Shown here piece by piece: positions 16,488-24,656 of a stretch of 64,000 bases of DNA. A model generated the notes under the pieces. That model was given only the letters and a program-made list of their open reading frames with translations, made no database searches and was not told the DNA's origin. This DNA is from an uncultured Prevotella sp. (GTDB lineage: Bacteria; Bacteroidota; Bacteroidia; Bacteroidales; Bacteroidaceae), in the NCBI GenBank assembly GCA_900315635.1, contig OMZV01000005.1:62001-126000 (forward strand), read 5' to 3'. The position numbers and the translations under genes were made by a program. Each line of letters opens with the position of its first letter. Position 1 is the first letter of the stretch.

Positions 16488-17399
16488 TTACTTGACCTGT
16501 ACAACCAGATATTTGCTTGTGCTCCAGAAAGACTCCGGGTCAGAGATACGGAGGACATACTGACCGTTGGTGTCCTTACTGAGGCTGTAGCTTGAAGAAG
16601 GATGAGCAGTCAGAATCTTTGCGCTCTTAGAATAGAGCTTGATTTCCTTGTCAACACGAATATCAATCTTTGTGAAGTAATTACGGTTGAAGCCCTCACG
16701 GAGCACCTTACCATCCTTAAGGATGTTGTTAGCCTTGAGTTCCTTCTTTGTGCCGAAGACATACCAAGCAGTATTGAGTTGCTTGTCCTGATTGCTAATG
16801 GTCTGAGTCTTCTGAGTATTCTCAGACTGCAGCTTTGTCTTCTCGTTGGTAAGATTCTCCTTGTCGGTGCTGAGATTCTTAACGCTAGTGTTCAGACTTG
16901 CCACATCGCTGTTAAGACCGGTTATTGTCTCATCGAGTTCGGCGATATGAATGTTCTTAGACTGCAGTTCAGCACGAAGCTTCTTCAGTTCGCCATCCTT
17001 CTGGATGAGCTGAGCTTGAAGGTTCTCAATAGTCTTGCGCATCTGGTCACCCTTGAAGCCAGTCTCACGAAGCTGATCCTGAAGTTTCTTAATGAGCTCA
17101 CGATTCTCTTTCATGCGCTGTGCAATGAACTGAACCTGATCCTTGATGACCTTTGCCTTGTCAACACCCTCTCCGTCCTTAGCAACGCTAACACGGTTCT
17201 CGGCAGCATTGATTTCGTCGAATCCCTGCTGAATGTCATTAAGAGTTCCCATCATATCATTGATTTCGTTATCACGGGCCTCGATGACGGAACGAAGGGA
17301 ATCGTTCTGGATGTCAGCTGGGTTCATCTTCTTCTGTCCTGAATTACAGCCTGTGAGAGCCAGCACTGCACAGACTGCGAAAAGAATAGCTTTCTTCAT
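16488..17399 (-). CDS. Coiled-coil lipoprotein of unknown function
   Basis: The 303-residue lipoprotein has its lipobox cysteine at C18 (LALTGC-NSGQKK). Residues about 30-205 are rich in heptad-like L, I, K, E and Q and should form a long coiled coil; the C-terminal third (from about 210, with AWYVFGTKKELKANNIL) looks like a small beta domain. Proteins of this build are common in Bacteroidetes and some are named Cbp1-type collagen-binding adhesins, but that name cannot be confirmed here. It lies 35 bp downstream of rsmI on the same strand and may be co-transcribed from the rsmI promoter. Confidence 0.75.
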   Translation of the reverse strand: MKKAILFAVCAVLALTGCNSGQKKMNPADIQNDSLRSVIEARDNEINDMMGTLNDIQQGFDEINAAENRVSVAKDGEGVDKAKVIKDQVQFIAQRMKENRELIKKLQDQLRETGFKGDQMRKTIENLQAQLIQKDGELKKLRAELQSKNIHIAELDETITGLNSDVASLNTSVKNLSTDKENLTNEKTKLQSENTQKTQTISNQDKQLNTAWYVFGTKKELKANNILKDGKVLREGFNRNYFTKIDIRVDKEIKLYSKSAKILTAHPSSSYSLSKDTNGQYVLRISDPESFWSTSKYLVVQVK

Positions 17400-17434
17400 A
17401 AATAATTATTTAATATACTTATTAATCAATAAAT

Positions 17435-18109
17435 TTAATTCTCAGCACCAGCAACGACCACGACGAATTCGCCACGTGGCGCTGTCTCCTTAAAGTGGGC
17501 AAGAACCTCCGCTATAGTTCCACGGACACTTTCCTCATGTATCTTTGAGATTTCCCTACAGCAACTCACCTGTCTGTCATCGCCAAATACTTCTGACATT
17601 TGTTCGAGAAGCTTCACCACACGGTATGGAGACTCATAGAAAATCATTGTTCTATGTTCATCTTTCAGAGCCTCCAGCCTTGACATACGTCCTTTCTTCT
17701 GAGGAAGGAATCCTTCGAAACAGAATCTGTCACAAGGCAGTCCGCTCGAGACCAAAGCCGGAACAAACGCGGTAGCTCCAGGAAGTGTCTGAACAGTCAC
17801 CCCGGCTGCTATAGCCTCGCGTGCCAGGAAGAATCCCGGGTCGCTGATTCCCGGAGTTCCGGCGTCGCTAATGAGCGCAATAGTCTCGCCGCCTTTCAAC
17901 CGTTCAACAATTCCTGCCGATGTACCATGTTCGTTGAACTTATGATGAGACATAAGATGATTGTGGATGTCGAAATGCTTAAGCAGAATGCCCGATGTCC
18001 GGGTATCCTCACATAAGACCAAATCGGCTTCCTTCAATATACGGATGGCACGAAGAGTCATGTCTTCCATATTGCCTACCGGTGTCGGAACAAGATACAA
18101 TATCCCCAT
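17435..18109 (-). CDS. rsmI: 16S rRNA (cytidine(1402)-2'-O)-methyltransferase
   Basis: Methylates the 2'-OH of C1402 in the ribosomal P site using S-adenosylmethionine. The 224-residue product has the tetrapyrrole-methylase-fold signatures LYLVPTPVGNMEDMTLRAI at the N-terminus, CEDTRTSGILLKHF near 34, and LISDAGTPGISDPGF near 80. At 224 residues it is shorter than E. coli RsmI (286), lacking most of the C-terminal region, which is common in Bacteroidetes. Its promoter (18120-18150) ends only 10 bp from the ATG, implying an almost leaderless mRNA. It is divergent from tdk. Confidence 0.94.
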   Translation of the reverse strand: MGILYLVPTPVGNMEDMTLRAIRILKEADLVLCEDTRTSGILLKHFDIHNHLMSHHKFNEHGTSAGIVERLKGGETIALISDAGTPGISDPGFFLAREAIAAGVTVQTLPGATAFVPALVSSGLPCDRFCFEGFLPQKKGRMSRLEALKDEHRTMIFYESPYRVVKLLEQMSEVFGDDRQVSCCREISKIHEESVRGTIAEVLAHFKETAPRGEFVVVVAGAEN

Positions 18110-18119
18110 ATTCAGTGTA

Positions 18120-18150
18120 CAAAGATAGTATAAAGGAATGTAACCACAAA
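18120..18150 (-). promoter_or_regulatory. Promoter of rsmI
   Basis: Minus strand: TTTG (18150-18147), 19 bp, TATCTTTG (18127-18120), with 10 bp to the ATG at 18109. With initiation a few bases after the -7 box, the leader would be only a few nucleotides. Confidence 0.78.
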
Positions 18151-18201
18151 ACTAATTAGGTTTTTTTGACAGTTAATATAGAAGGATTGAGAATTAATTT
18201 G

Positions 18202-18209
18202 TACCTTTG
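18202..18209 (+). promoter_or_regulatory. -7 element of tdk, next to the start codon
   Basis: TACCTTTG with 9 bp to the ATG at 18219. The TTG codon at 18207 that opens the longer frame lies inside this element, which argues for the ATG start. No -33 element at the standard distance was seen. Confidence 0.6.
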
Positions 18210-18218
18210 CCAATAATA

Positions 18219-18803
18219 ATGGAAAACGAAGACAACATACATGGCGAGCGGCGAGGCAGGGGCCGCATAGAAGTTATTTGCGGAAGCATGTTCTCGGGTA
18301 AGACCGAAGAGCTGATACGCCGAATGAGACGCGCTAAGTTTGCCCGCCAGAAAGTAGAGATATACAAACCGGTCATAGACACCCGGTATAGCAAGGAAGA
18401 TGTAGTCAGCCACGACCACAACGTCATAACGTCGACCCCGGTCGACTCGTCGTCGGCAATACTGCTATTCTCCGGCGACATTGATGTTGTCGGCATTGAC
18501 GAGGCACAGTTCTTCGACGATGGACTTGCCGATGTCTGCAACCAGCTTGCCAACCGTGGCGTAAGGGTCATCGTGGCAGGACTGGACATGGACTACCGTG
18601 GCAAGCCGTTCGGACCGATACCTTCATTGCTGGCGATTGCCGACGAAGTAACCAAGGTTCATGCCATCTGCGTCCGCTGTGGCAACCTCGCCTACATAAG
18701 CCACCGACTGGTACACAACGACAAGCGGGTCCTGCTCGGCGAAAAGGACGAGTATGAGCCGCTTTGCCGGGATTGCTATAACAAACTGGTAGGAAAAGAG
18801 TAG
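18219..18803 (+). CDS. tdk: Thymidine kinase
   Basis: Type II (TK1-like) enzyme that phosphorylates thymidine with ATP in the salvage pathway. The 194-residue product has the P-loop [25 protein letters not shown] block near residue 20, the DEAQFFDD catalytic segment near 92, the lasso motif, and four zinc cysteines in CVRCGN and CRDCYN. I chose the ATG at 18219 ([10 protein letters not shown]) over the upstream TTG at 18207, because that TTG is part of the promoter box. The AI-2E-family permease starts 20 bp downstream and is probably co-transcribed. Confidence 0.94.
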   Translation: MENEDNIHGERRGRGRIEVICGSMFSGKTEELIRRMRRAKFARQKVEIYKPVIDTRYSKEDVVSHDHNVITSTPVDSSSAILLFSGDIDVVGIDEAQFFDDGLADVCNQLANRGVRVIVAGLDMDYRGKPFGPIPSLLAIADEVTKVHAICVRCGNLAYISHRLVHNDKRVLLGEKDEYEPLCRDCYNKLVGKE

Positions 18804-18823
18804 AAAATAAAAATCAGAAAGAT

Positions 18824-19981
18824 ATGGCACAAGAAAGTTCTAAAACCACAAAAGACCAGACTTCTGCATATACCCCAATAACTTTCGACCGCTTCATAAG
18901 GTGGACATTGACAGCATTGGGAATAGTAGTCGTGTTCCTGATAGTAAACTATCTTAGCAGTGTGCTGCTGCCATTCTTCGTAGCATGGCTGTTTGCCTAT
19001 CTGCTCTACCCTATCGTGAAGTTCGTACAGTACAAGCTGCATGTGCCTACACGACCATTGTCGATAATAGTAACCATGATATTCGTCTTTGCAATCATAG
19101 CCGGAATAATATACCTTATTATACCGCCGATGATTGACGAGTTCAACAGATTTACGGTCGTGCTGACAAAATTCCTGCATGAGACAACTGGCTCTAACAA
19201 TATCTCACGCATGGTGAAGGAATGGATTATCGAGAATCAGGGACAGATAGAGCATTTCCTGAAGAGTCCTGACTTCTCCAACGCCATCAAGACCGCTATG
19301 CCGAAAGTCTTTTCAGTTGTAGGTCAGACGGCAAGCGTAGTAATCTCGATTATAGCATCGTGCATTACCTTATTATATATGTTCTTCATCTTGATGGACT
19401 ATGAGTACCTAACAGAGAACTGGATACGCATATTCCCGAAGAAGAGCCGTCCATTCTGGCACGAGCTTGCAGGCGATGTTGAAAACGCCCTTAACAGCTA
19501 TATCCGCGGACAGGGCACCGTTGCCCTGATAATGGCAATCTTGTTCTGCATAGGATTCTCTATAATAGGATTCCCTATGGCCATCGGTCTGGCTATTCTG
19601 ATTGGAATACTCGACCTTGTGCCTTACCTCCACACATTCGCACTTATACCGACAGCATTCCTTGCCGGACTGAAAGCAGCCGACACGGGACAAGACTTCT
19701 GGATTATCTTCGGGTCGGCTGTACTCGTGTTTATTGTGGTCCAGATTATCATAGACATGATAGTCACGCCGAAGGTCATGGGTAAGGCAATGGGACTAAA
19801 CCCAGCAATCCTTCTTCTATCGTTGTCAGTATGGGGAGCTTTGCTAGGATTTATCGGACTTATCATAGCATTGCCGCTGACAACCCTGATTATAGCTTAT
19901 TGGAAGAGGTATGTGACAAAAGAGGAAGAGAAGCCTAATTCCGATTCATCACCAAGCCTCCCCAAAGGGGAGGATGTTTAG
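18824..19981 (+). CDS. AI-2E family transporter (PerM/YdiK-type permease)
   Basis: The 385-residue inner-membrane protein has about eight hydrophobic segments: two N-terminal pairs, a large central soluble region (about 110-205), then a cluster ending in AILLLSLSVWGALLGFIGLIIALPLTTLI-type helices. This matches the AI-2E exporter/PerM superfamily; substrates are poorly defined. The last residues (SPSLPKGEDV) come from a REP-like palindrome at 19949-19978, which also leads into the stop codon, as in birA. It lies 20 bp after tdk. Confidence 0.88.
   Translation: MAQESSKTTKDQTSAYTPITFDRFIRWTLTALGIVVVFLIVNYLSSVLLPFFVAWLFAYLLYPIVKFVQYKLHVPTRPLSIIVTMIFVFAIIAGIIYLIIPPMIDEFNRFTVVLTKFLHETTGSNNISRMVKEWIIENQGQIEHFLKSPDFSNAIKTAMPKVFSVVGQTASVVISIIASCITLLYMFFILMDYEYLTENWIRIFPKKSRPFWHELAGDVENALNSYIRGQGTVALIMAILFCIGFSIIGFPMAIGLAILIGILDLVPYLHTFALIPTAFLAGLKAADTGQDFWIIFGSAVLVFIVVQIIIDMIVTPKVMGKAMGLNPAILLLSLSVWGALLGFIGLIIALPLTTLIIAYWKRYVTKEEEKPNSDSSPSLPKGEDV
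19949..19978 (+). repeat. REP-like palindrome copy 4, forms the end of the AI-2E-family gene
   Basis: CACCAAGCCTCCCC-AAA-GGGGAGGATG, the same orientation relative to the gene as in pssA and birA, read in frame as S-P-S-L-P-K-G-E-D-V followed by TAG. Confidence 0.8.
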
Positions 19982-20000
19982 TCACCCAACGAAAACGACT

Positions 20001-20999
20001 TTATTTTGCAGTCACTTCGTTGGCAAGTTCCTTGCCCTCGAGGAAGTCCTTGCAGTTCTGGAGCGTTGTTGTGGCAATGTTATGCAGAGCCTCACGGGTA
20101 AAGAATGCCTGATGAGAAGTAACGATAACATTCGGCATCATCAATAGCAGAGCCAGATGGTCGTCATTAATCATGCGGTCGGAGTGGTCCTCATAGAAGT
20201 ATTTAGCCTCTTCCTCATAGACATCCAATCCGGCAGAACCGACCTTATGAGTACGCAGGCCCTGAATAAGATCCTCGGTACGGATAAGTTTTCCACGACC
20301 GGTATTGATAATCATCACGCCAGGTTTCATCATATCGATAGCATCCTTGTCTATCATGTGCAACGTCTCATGGGTCAGCGGGCAATGCAGTGATATAATA
20401 TCACTATTGGCATAAAGCTCCGGCAGATCCACCATCTTCACGTTGTTTGCCTTAGCCCATTTCTCATCAGGGAACTTATCGTAAGCCAGAACATTCATTC
20501 CGAAACCGCGAAGGATGTTCACCAGCACCTTTGCGATACGTCCCATACCAATTACTCCAACTGTCTTGCCATACATGTCGAAGCCCAGCAAGCCGGAAAG
20601 CCGGAAGTTGCCTTCACGAGTACGCTGGGTCGAGCGGTAAACCTTACGGTTCAGTGTCAACATAAGCGTTACAGCGTATTCGGCAACAGCATGTGGCGAG
20701 TATGCCGGAACACGGACAACACGGATCTTGCCCTTAGCCTCAGGCAGGTCGACATTATTGAATCCGGCGCAGCGCAGGGCTACGAGCTTAACACCATTCT
20801 TCACGAGCTGGTCGATGACCGGAGCACTGATCTCGTCGTTGACGAAAACGCAGACTATCTCCTTTCCTTTCGTGAGCTCAATAGAGTTCATCGACAGGCG
20901 CTCTTTATAATAATGTATATCGAACCCGAAGTCCTTGTTCCAAGTGTCGAACGACTCACGGTCGTAACTGTGTGCATCGAAAAAAGCAATCTTTGTCAT
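20001..20999 (-). CDS. ldhA: D-lactate dehydrogenase (2-hydroxyacid dehydrogenase family)
   Basis: Reduces pyruvate to D-lactate with NADH, a fermentative step in the cytoplasm. The 332-residue length fits LdhA. Visible elements are LRCAGFNNVDL (near 76), the NAD-binding GVIGMGRIAKVL (near 148-159), the catalytic Arg in NTGRGKLIRTEDL, the Glu in LDVYEEEAKYFYEDHSDR, and the His in VTSHQAFFTREAL. The F-Y-E-D-H-S segment is typical of LdhA rather than of phosphoglycerate dehydrogenase. The toxin remnant on the same strand stops 9 bp upstream of this start. Confidence 0.93.
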   Translation of the reverse strand: MTKIAFFDAHSYDRESFDTWNKDFGFDIHYYKERLSMNSIELTKGKEIVCVFVNDEISAPVIDQLVKNGVKLVALRCAGFNNVDLPEAKGKIRVVRVPAYSPHAVAEYAVTLMLTLNRKVYRSTQRTREGNFRLSGLLGFDMYGKTVGVIGMGRIAKVLVNILRGFGMNVLAYDKFPDEKWAKANNVKMVDLPELYANSDIISLHCPLTHETLHMIDKDAIDMMKPGVMIINTGRGKLIRTEDLIQGLRTHKVGSAGLDVYEEEAKYFYEDHSDRMINDDHLALLLMMPNVIVTSHQAFFTREALHNIATTTLQNCKDFLEGKELANEVTAK

Positions 21000-21008
21000 A
21001 TAGTTAAA

Positions 21009-21140
21009 TTATAAATTAGTTATTTCAGAAATATGGCAATTGGATTGTCTGACAGATAAAACTTTGCCAATAATATCCCTATCATTTTTTAGAATAGAAA
21101 TACATACATTTGTATCCAACAAATATTCTTCTCTAACCAT
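21009..21140 (-). pseudogene. Truncated VapC-like PIN-domain toxin (43 codons)
   Basis: Directly after the antitoxin stop, ATG (21140) opens a 43-codon frame starting MVREEYLLDTNVCISILKND, which matches the first strand of PIN-domain toxins (hydrophobic residues, then the catalytic Asp in LLDTN). Intact VapC proteins are about 125-135 residues, so the other acidic active-site residues are missing. The frame ends in TAA at 21009, just before ldhA. It is therefore most likely a decayed toxin from a deletion, leaving an orphan antitoxin. No remainder was found nearby. Confidence 0.72.
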
Positions 21141-21395
21141 TTACCAAGTACTTACAGTTCTATTAAACGTTCTTGACTTTCTCAGTTCGTCGGCAGCCTC
21201 CTTTGCCGTTTTACCTTCAAACCAGTCGCCTTTAAAACAAGTACGTAAGTCCAACTTGGATTTTTTCTTATCGGTCTGGGCAGCAGAATTCAACAACTTA
21301 GTAGCCAATATTATCTTGTCTTCTTTGCTTAAAGAAGAAAGAGCACTCATGTAAATATCTGTAATATGGTTATTCCCAAGACTTGTTGCAGGCAT
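21141..21395 (-). CDS. VapB-like antitoxin candidate, partner of a truncated VapC
   Basis: An 84-residue protein with internal helix-forming segment MSALSSLSKEDKIILATKLL and basic C-terminal part. It is similar in layout to the small proteins encoded directly upstream of PIN toxins in Bacteroidetes; no specific DNA-binding fold was identified. The stop codon TAA abuts the toxin ATG without a gap, the usual toxin-antitoxin coupling. An unusually good Shine-Dalgarno AGGAGG (21408-21403) lies 7 bp before the ATG, uncommon in this phylum, and an exact promoter is at 21426-21456. It may be an acquired module. Confidence 0.7.
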   Translation of the reverse strand: MPATSLGNNHITDIYMSALSSLSKEDKIILATKLLNSAAQTDKKKSKLDLRTCFKGDWFEGKTAKEAADELRKSRTFNRTVSTW

Positions 21396-21402
21396 AAGCT
21401 AT

Positions 21403-21408
21403 CCTCCT
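21403..21408 (-). promoter_or_regulatory. Strong Shine-Dalgarno of the antitoxin gene
   Basis: AGGAGG on the minus strand, 7 bp before the ATG. Most genes in this window show no such site, so it both supports the start and marks the gene as unusual. Confidence 0.85.
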
Positions 21409-21425
21409 TGATAATTTGTTCAGTG

Positions 21426-21456
21426 CAAAGATAAGGTAATAATTGGGAATTTCAAA
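21426..21456 (-). promoter_or_regulatory. Promoter of the antitoxin/toxin-remnant unit
   Basis: Minus strand: TTTG (21456-21453), 19 bp, TATCTTTG (21433-21426), exact consensus. It is back to back with the mannanase promoter at 21475. Confidence 0.8.
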
Positions 21457-21474
21457 ATAATTAAGTGCTTTTAT

Positions 21475-21505
21475 TTTGAATTCGGAATGCATTATTGTAA
21501 CTTTG
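21475..21505 (+). promoter_or_regulatory. Promoter of the GH5 mannanase gene
   Basis: TTTG (21475-21478), 19 bp, TAACTTTG (21498-21505), exact Bacteroidetes consensus, 26 bp before the ATG at 21532. Confidence 0.82.
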
Positions 21506-21531
21506 TACTTGGAAAAATAAAATAACAAACG

Positions 21532-22812
21532 ATGAAAAAGATACTGCTACTTCTGCTATGCATAATTCCTATGTCACTGATGGCACAGGAATTCGTCACG
21601 GTCAAAGACGGTCATTTCGTCCGCGACGGAAAACCATATTATTATGTAGGAACAAACCTCTGGTACGGTGCCATACTCGGCAGCGAGGGTCAGGGTGGCA
21701 ACCGCGCGCGCCTTTGCCGAGAACTCGACGCACTGAAAGCTGCAGGAATGGACAACCTGCGCATCCTTGTCGGCTCTGACGGCGAGCGTGGCGTGAAGAC
21801 AAAGGTTGAACCGACACTGCAAGTAAAGCCGGGAGTCTACAACGACACAATACTTGCCGGTCTAGACTATCTGCTCATGGAAATGGGCAAACGTCACATG
21901 GTGGCAGTGCTCTACCTGAACAACTCCTGGGAATGGAGCGGTGGCTACGGGCAGTACCTCGAATGGGCGGGAGCAGGAAAGACGCCACGACCTAATGAGG
22001 ACGGCTATCCGGCGTTCATGAAGTTCGTATCTCAGTTTGCCGGCAACGAGAAGGCTCACCAACTGTTCTACAACTATGTCCGTGACATAATAACCCGCAC
22101 AAACCGGTACACAGGAATAAAATATGTCGACGACCCGGCTATAATGTCATGGCAGATAGGCAACGAGCCACGCGCTTTCGACAAGGCACAGATACCGGCT
22201 TTCGAGAAATGGCTCTCCGAAGCCAGCGCCTTGATCCGTTCGCTCGACAAGAACCACCTCATCAGCATTGGCTCTGAGGGTGCCTGGGGATGTGAGGGCG
22301 ATTATGACTGCTATGAGCAAATCTGCGCCGACAAGAACATTGACTACTGCAACGTACACCTATGGCCATACAACTGGGGATGGGCTCACGAGAAGACTCT
22401 CATCGAGGACCTTCCTGTAAGTTGCAAGAACACCAAGGATTACATCGACCGTCATCTGGCCATCTGCGAGAAGATAGGCAAGCCGTTGGTAATGGAGGAG
22501 TTCGGCTATCCACGTGACGGATTCTCGTTCTCGCCGGAGTCAACGACTAAAGGGCGTGACGGTTACTACAAGTTTGTATTCTCTCTTGTAGCCGACAATG
22601 CCGAAAAAGGCGGAAAGTTCGCCGGTTGCAACTTCTGGGGATGGGGCGGTTACGCCAAGCCGAAGCACGAGCAATGGCAAGTCGGCGACGATTACACCGG
22701 CGATCCGGCACAGGAGCAGCAAGGACTGAACAGTGTGTTCATCACCGACACGACAACAATAAATGTCGTCGAGGAACAAGTAAACAGGATGGAAAAACTT
22801 AAGAAAAAATAA
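21532..22812 (+). CDS. GH5 endo-beta-1,4-mannanase (GH5_7-like)
   Basis: The 426-residue enzyme has a signal peptide (cleavage near MSLMAQ-E20) and a single catalytic (beta/alpha)8 domain. It has the family opening FVRDGKPYYYVGTNLWYG, the acid/base Glu in WQIGNEPRAF (E212), HLWPYNWGW near 276-284, and the nucleophile in MEEFGYPRDG (E323). These features match GH5 subfamily 7 mannanases. It hydrolyses internal bonds of beta-mannan, probably in the periplasm or outside. It is the only plus-strand gene of the mannan locus, with its own promoter. Array 2 lies just downstream. Confidence 0.88.
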   Translation: MKKILLLLLCIIPMSLMAQEFVTVKDGHFVRDGKPYYYVGTNLWYGAILGSEGQGGNRARLCRELDALKAAGMDNLRILVGSDGERGVKTKVEPTLQVKPGVYNDTILAGLDYLLMEMGKRHMVAVLYLNNSWEWSGGYGQYLEWAGAGKTPRPNEDGYPAFMKFVSQFAGNEKAHQLFYNYVRDIITRTNRYTGIKYVDDPAIMSWQIGNEPRAFDKAQIPAFEKWLSEASALIRSLDKNHLISIGSEGAWGCEGDYDCYEQICADKNIDYCNVHLWPYNWGWAHEKTLIEDLPVSCKNTKDYIDRHLAICEKIGKPLVMEEFGYPRDGFSFSPESTTKGRDGYYKFVFSLVADNAEKGGKFAGCNFWGWGGYAKPKHEQWQVGDDYTGDPAQEQQGLNSVFITDTTTINVVEEQVNRMEKLKKK

Positions 22813-22855
22813 GACTAACGGTCATTCGCCTTACAAGTAACCATTACTTGAATCG

Positions 22856-22938
22856 TAAAAGGGTATCTTTTAGCTTGTAAAACGGTATCTTTTAAAACAT
22901 AAAAGGGTATCTTTTAGCTTCTAAAAGATACCCTTTTA
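22856..22938. repeat. 83-bp four-unit array, copy 2
   Basis: Units at 22856, 22878, 22900 and 22922, with spacers GCTTG, AAACA and GCTTC (22-bp period). Three read TAAAASGGTATCTTTTA and the fourth is the inverted TAAAAGATACCCTTTTA. Units 3 and 4 are perfect reverse complements around GCTTC. It lies between the convergent GH5 gene and the 22954 gene. Confidence 0.95.
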
Positions 22939-22953
22939 CTATGTGCTTGATTA

Positions 22954-23619
22954 TCAGTACTCTTCAGGCCGTGTGTAGTTGGCGTTAAGAATCCCGACAA
23001 AATTGTTTGCCAGATTGAGGCATTCGGCATTGGAATTGACGAAAGCCTTGCTCCAAAGTTTATTGTTACCATTGTCTTTCAACGGAGCCACGCCCTTGAC
23101 AGGTAGCCATACCGTTCCAAACGACGGCTGGACTTCACGTCCGTAAGGCGACGTGTTGACATATCGCTGAACCTTCATGGTAAGGACAAGGTCCTTTGGC
23201 TCAACTTTTATGGACATCTCTCCGTAGGCATCTACCGACATAGCAAACGACATAGAACCATCACTGAACAGAATCTTCGGAAATACTGTCTTGATGACTA
23301 TAAGTTCAGCCGATGATTCCTTATAATCAATTTGCCTTTCAGTTCTCCGTTGGTCGACAAACATACGTATGCAGTCGTAAATTGACGCAATATAGAGCGA
23401 GTCCTTAGCCGGAACCTTGAATACCCAGCAAATGTTGCTGTCCTTGTCGAGGTGTCCCATTTTGGCTATATTCTCAGCCCATTTAGTTGTCTTCGCTTGA
23501 GCGTCGTTGAAAGCCTTGGCAGCAACATTAATCTCTTGAGAATTGAACGTTGGCTGCCCGGAGGCTCCACTTGCAATGAGACTGAAGAGGAAAATCAACA
23601 AAATCTTTGTTATTTTCAT
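22954..23619 (-). CDS. Secreted protein of unknown function, possibly DUF4468-like
   Basis: The 221-residue product has a signal peptide (MKITKILLIFLFSLIASGASG) and no lipobox. The segment WVFKVPAKDSLYIASIYDCI (about residue 66 on), followed by a beta-rich stretch, resembles the TBP-like fold called DUF4468, but the match is weak by eye. No catalytic motif was seen. It is convergent with the GH5 mannanase and lies 74 bp downstream of manA on the same strand, so it may be read with manA. No link to mannan use can be shown from sequence. Confidence 0.6.
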   Translation of the reverse strand: MKITKILLIFLFSLIASGASGQPTFNSQEINVAAKAFNDAQAKTTKWAENIAKMGHLDKDSNICWVFKVPAKDSLYIASIYDCIRMFVDQRRTERQIDYKESSAELIVIKTVFPKILFSDGSMSFAMSVDAYGEMSIKVEPKDLVLTMKVQRYVNTSPYGREVQPSFGTVWLPVKGVAPLKDNGNNKLWSKAFVNSNAECLNLANNFVGILNANYTRPEEY

Positions 23620-23693
23620 CTTGATGGATCTTCGTTATTTTATGCTTTTATCAGTAAAAGTGTCAACAGACCCTCTGTCGGGTCGATGGGGGC

Positions 23694-24650
23694 TTAGACG
23701 TATGACTCGAGGAACTTCAGAGTACCCTCGACGTGCATGACGCCTTCAGTTGCCGGAACGAGAATGGTCTCACCGGCATTCAGCGATGTGGTATTGCCCT
23801 CAGAGTCGGTCACAGTGCCCTTACCACCAACGCCTATCAGTATGACAAACGAGTCGAGGTCGCTGTAATCCAGGTCCATCGGCTCAGTGAGGTCATACAG
23901 TGTTGTCGTGAAGAACGGGCAGTCGACGAGTGTCATTGGCTCGTTCATCCTATGCTCATAGTGCTGGCGATAGTCGTCGTGGACAGTGTAGTCGATGCTC
24001 TCGGCAGCCTCCTTAACATGGAGTTGGCGGTAGTTGCCGTTCTTGTCCTTGCGCTTGAAATCGTAAATGCGGAATGTAACGTCGCTTGTCTGCTGTATCT
24101 CAGCAAGAAAGCAGCCTGCTCCGATACTGTGAATACGACCTGCCGGAAGGAAGAAACAGTCGCCTTCCTTTACAGGATATTCGGCTATGGCGTCGGTGAT
24201 AGTGCCGTCGGCAACCATCTGCTTATATTGCTCAGGGGTAATCTGCTTCTTAAGTCCGCTGCGCAACTTGGCGTCAGGGTCTGAAGGCATTATGTACCAC
24301 ATCTCGGTTTTGCCACGCGGATAGCCCAGTCGATGGGCTGTCTCGTCGTTAGGATGAACCTGGATGGACAGCTGGCGACGGGCGTCGATGAACTTGATGA
24401 GCAGTGGGAACACATTGCCGAAGCGCTTGTAATTCTCTGCTCCGACGAGTTTATCTTTAAGTTGGGCTACCAGGTCATTAAGGCGCATACCTGCGTACTC
24501 GCCGTCACTGATGACAGTTTCATTATCTTTGACACCGGAAATTTCCCAGCTCTCACCTACCTGCTCCAGATTACTGTTAAGATGTTTGAAGGGGATTATC
24601 TTGTCACCTCCCCAAATGGTTTGCTTTAATAATGGTTGAAACTTTAACAT
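23694..24650 (-). CDS. manA: Mannose-6-phosphate isomerase, class I
   Basis: Interconverts mannose-6-phosphate and fructose-6-phosphate, feeding mannan-derived mannose into glycolysis. The 318-residue length is typical of the short Bacteroidetes type. The start MLKFQPLLKQTIWGGDKI, the zinc-site block SIQVHPNDETAHRLGYPRGKTEMWYI (about 96-121) and PAGRIHSIGAGCFLAEIQQTSDVTFRIYD support the call. It starts 6 bp after the AraC-type regulator gene, so the two form an operon driven from 25581. Confidence 0.94.
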   Translation of the reverse strand: MLKFQPLLKQTIWGGDKIIPFKHLNSNLEQVGESWEISGVKDNETVISDGEYAGMRLNDLVAQLKDKLVGAENYKRFGNVFPLLIKFIDARRQLSIQVHPNDETAHRLGYPRGKTEMWYIMPSDPDAKLRSGLKKQITPEQYKQMVADGTITDAIAEYPVKEGDCFFLPAGRIHSIGAGCFLAEIQQTSDVTFRIYDFKRKDKNGNYRQLHVKEAAESIDYTVHDDYRQHYEHRMNEPMTLVDCPFFTTTLYDLTEPMDLDYSDLDSFVILIGVGGKGTVTDSEGNTTSLNAGETILVPATEGVMHVEGTLKFLESYV

Positions 24651-24656
24651 AAAAAC

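Noticed and set aside
21040..21354. Plus-strand 104-codon frame in the toxin-antitoxin region
   Set aside because: It is antisense to the antitoxin and toxin remnant, which have consensus promoter, Shine-Dalgarno and a PIN-domain start on the other strand.
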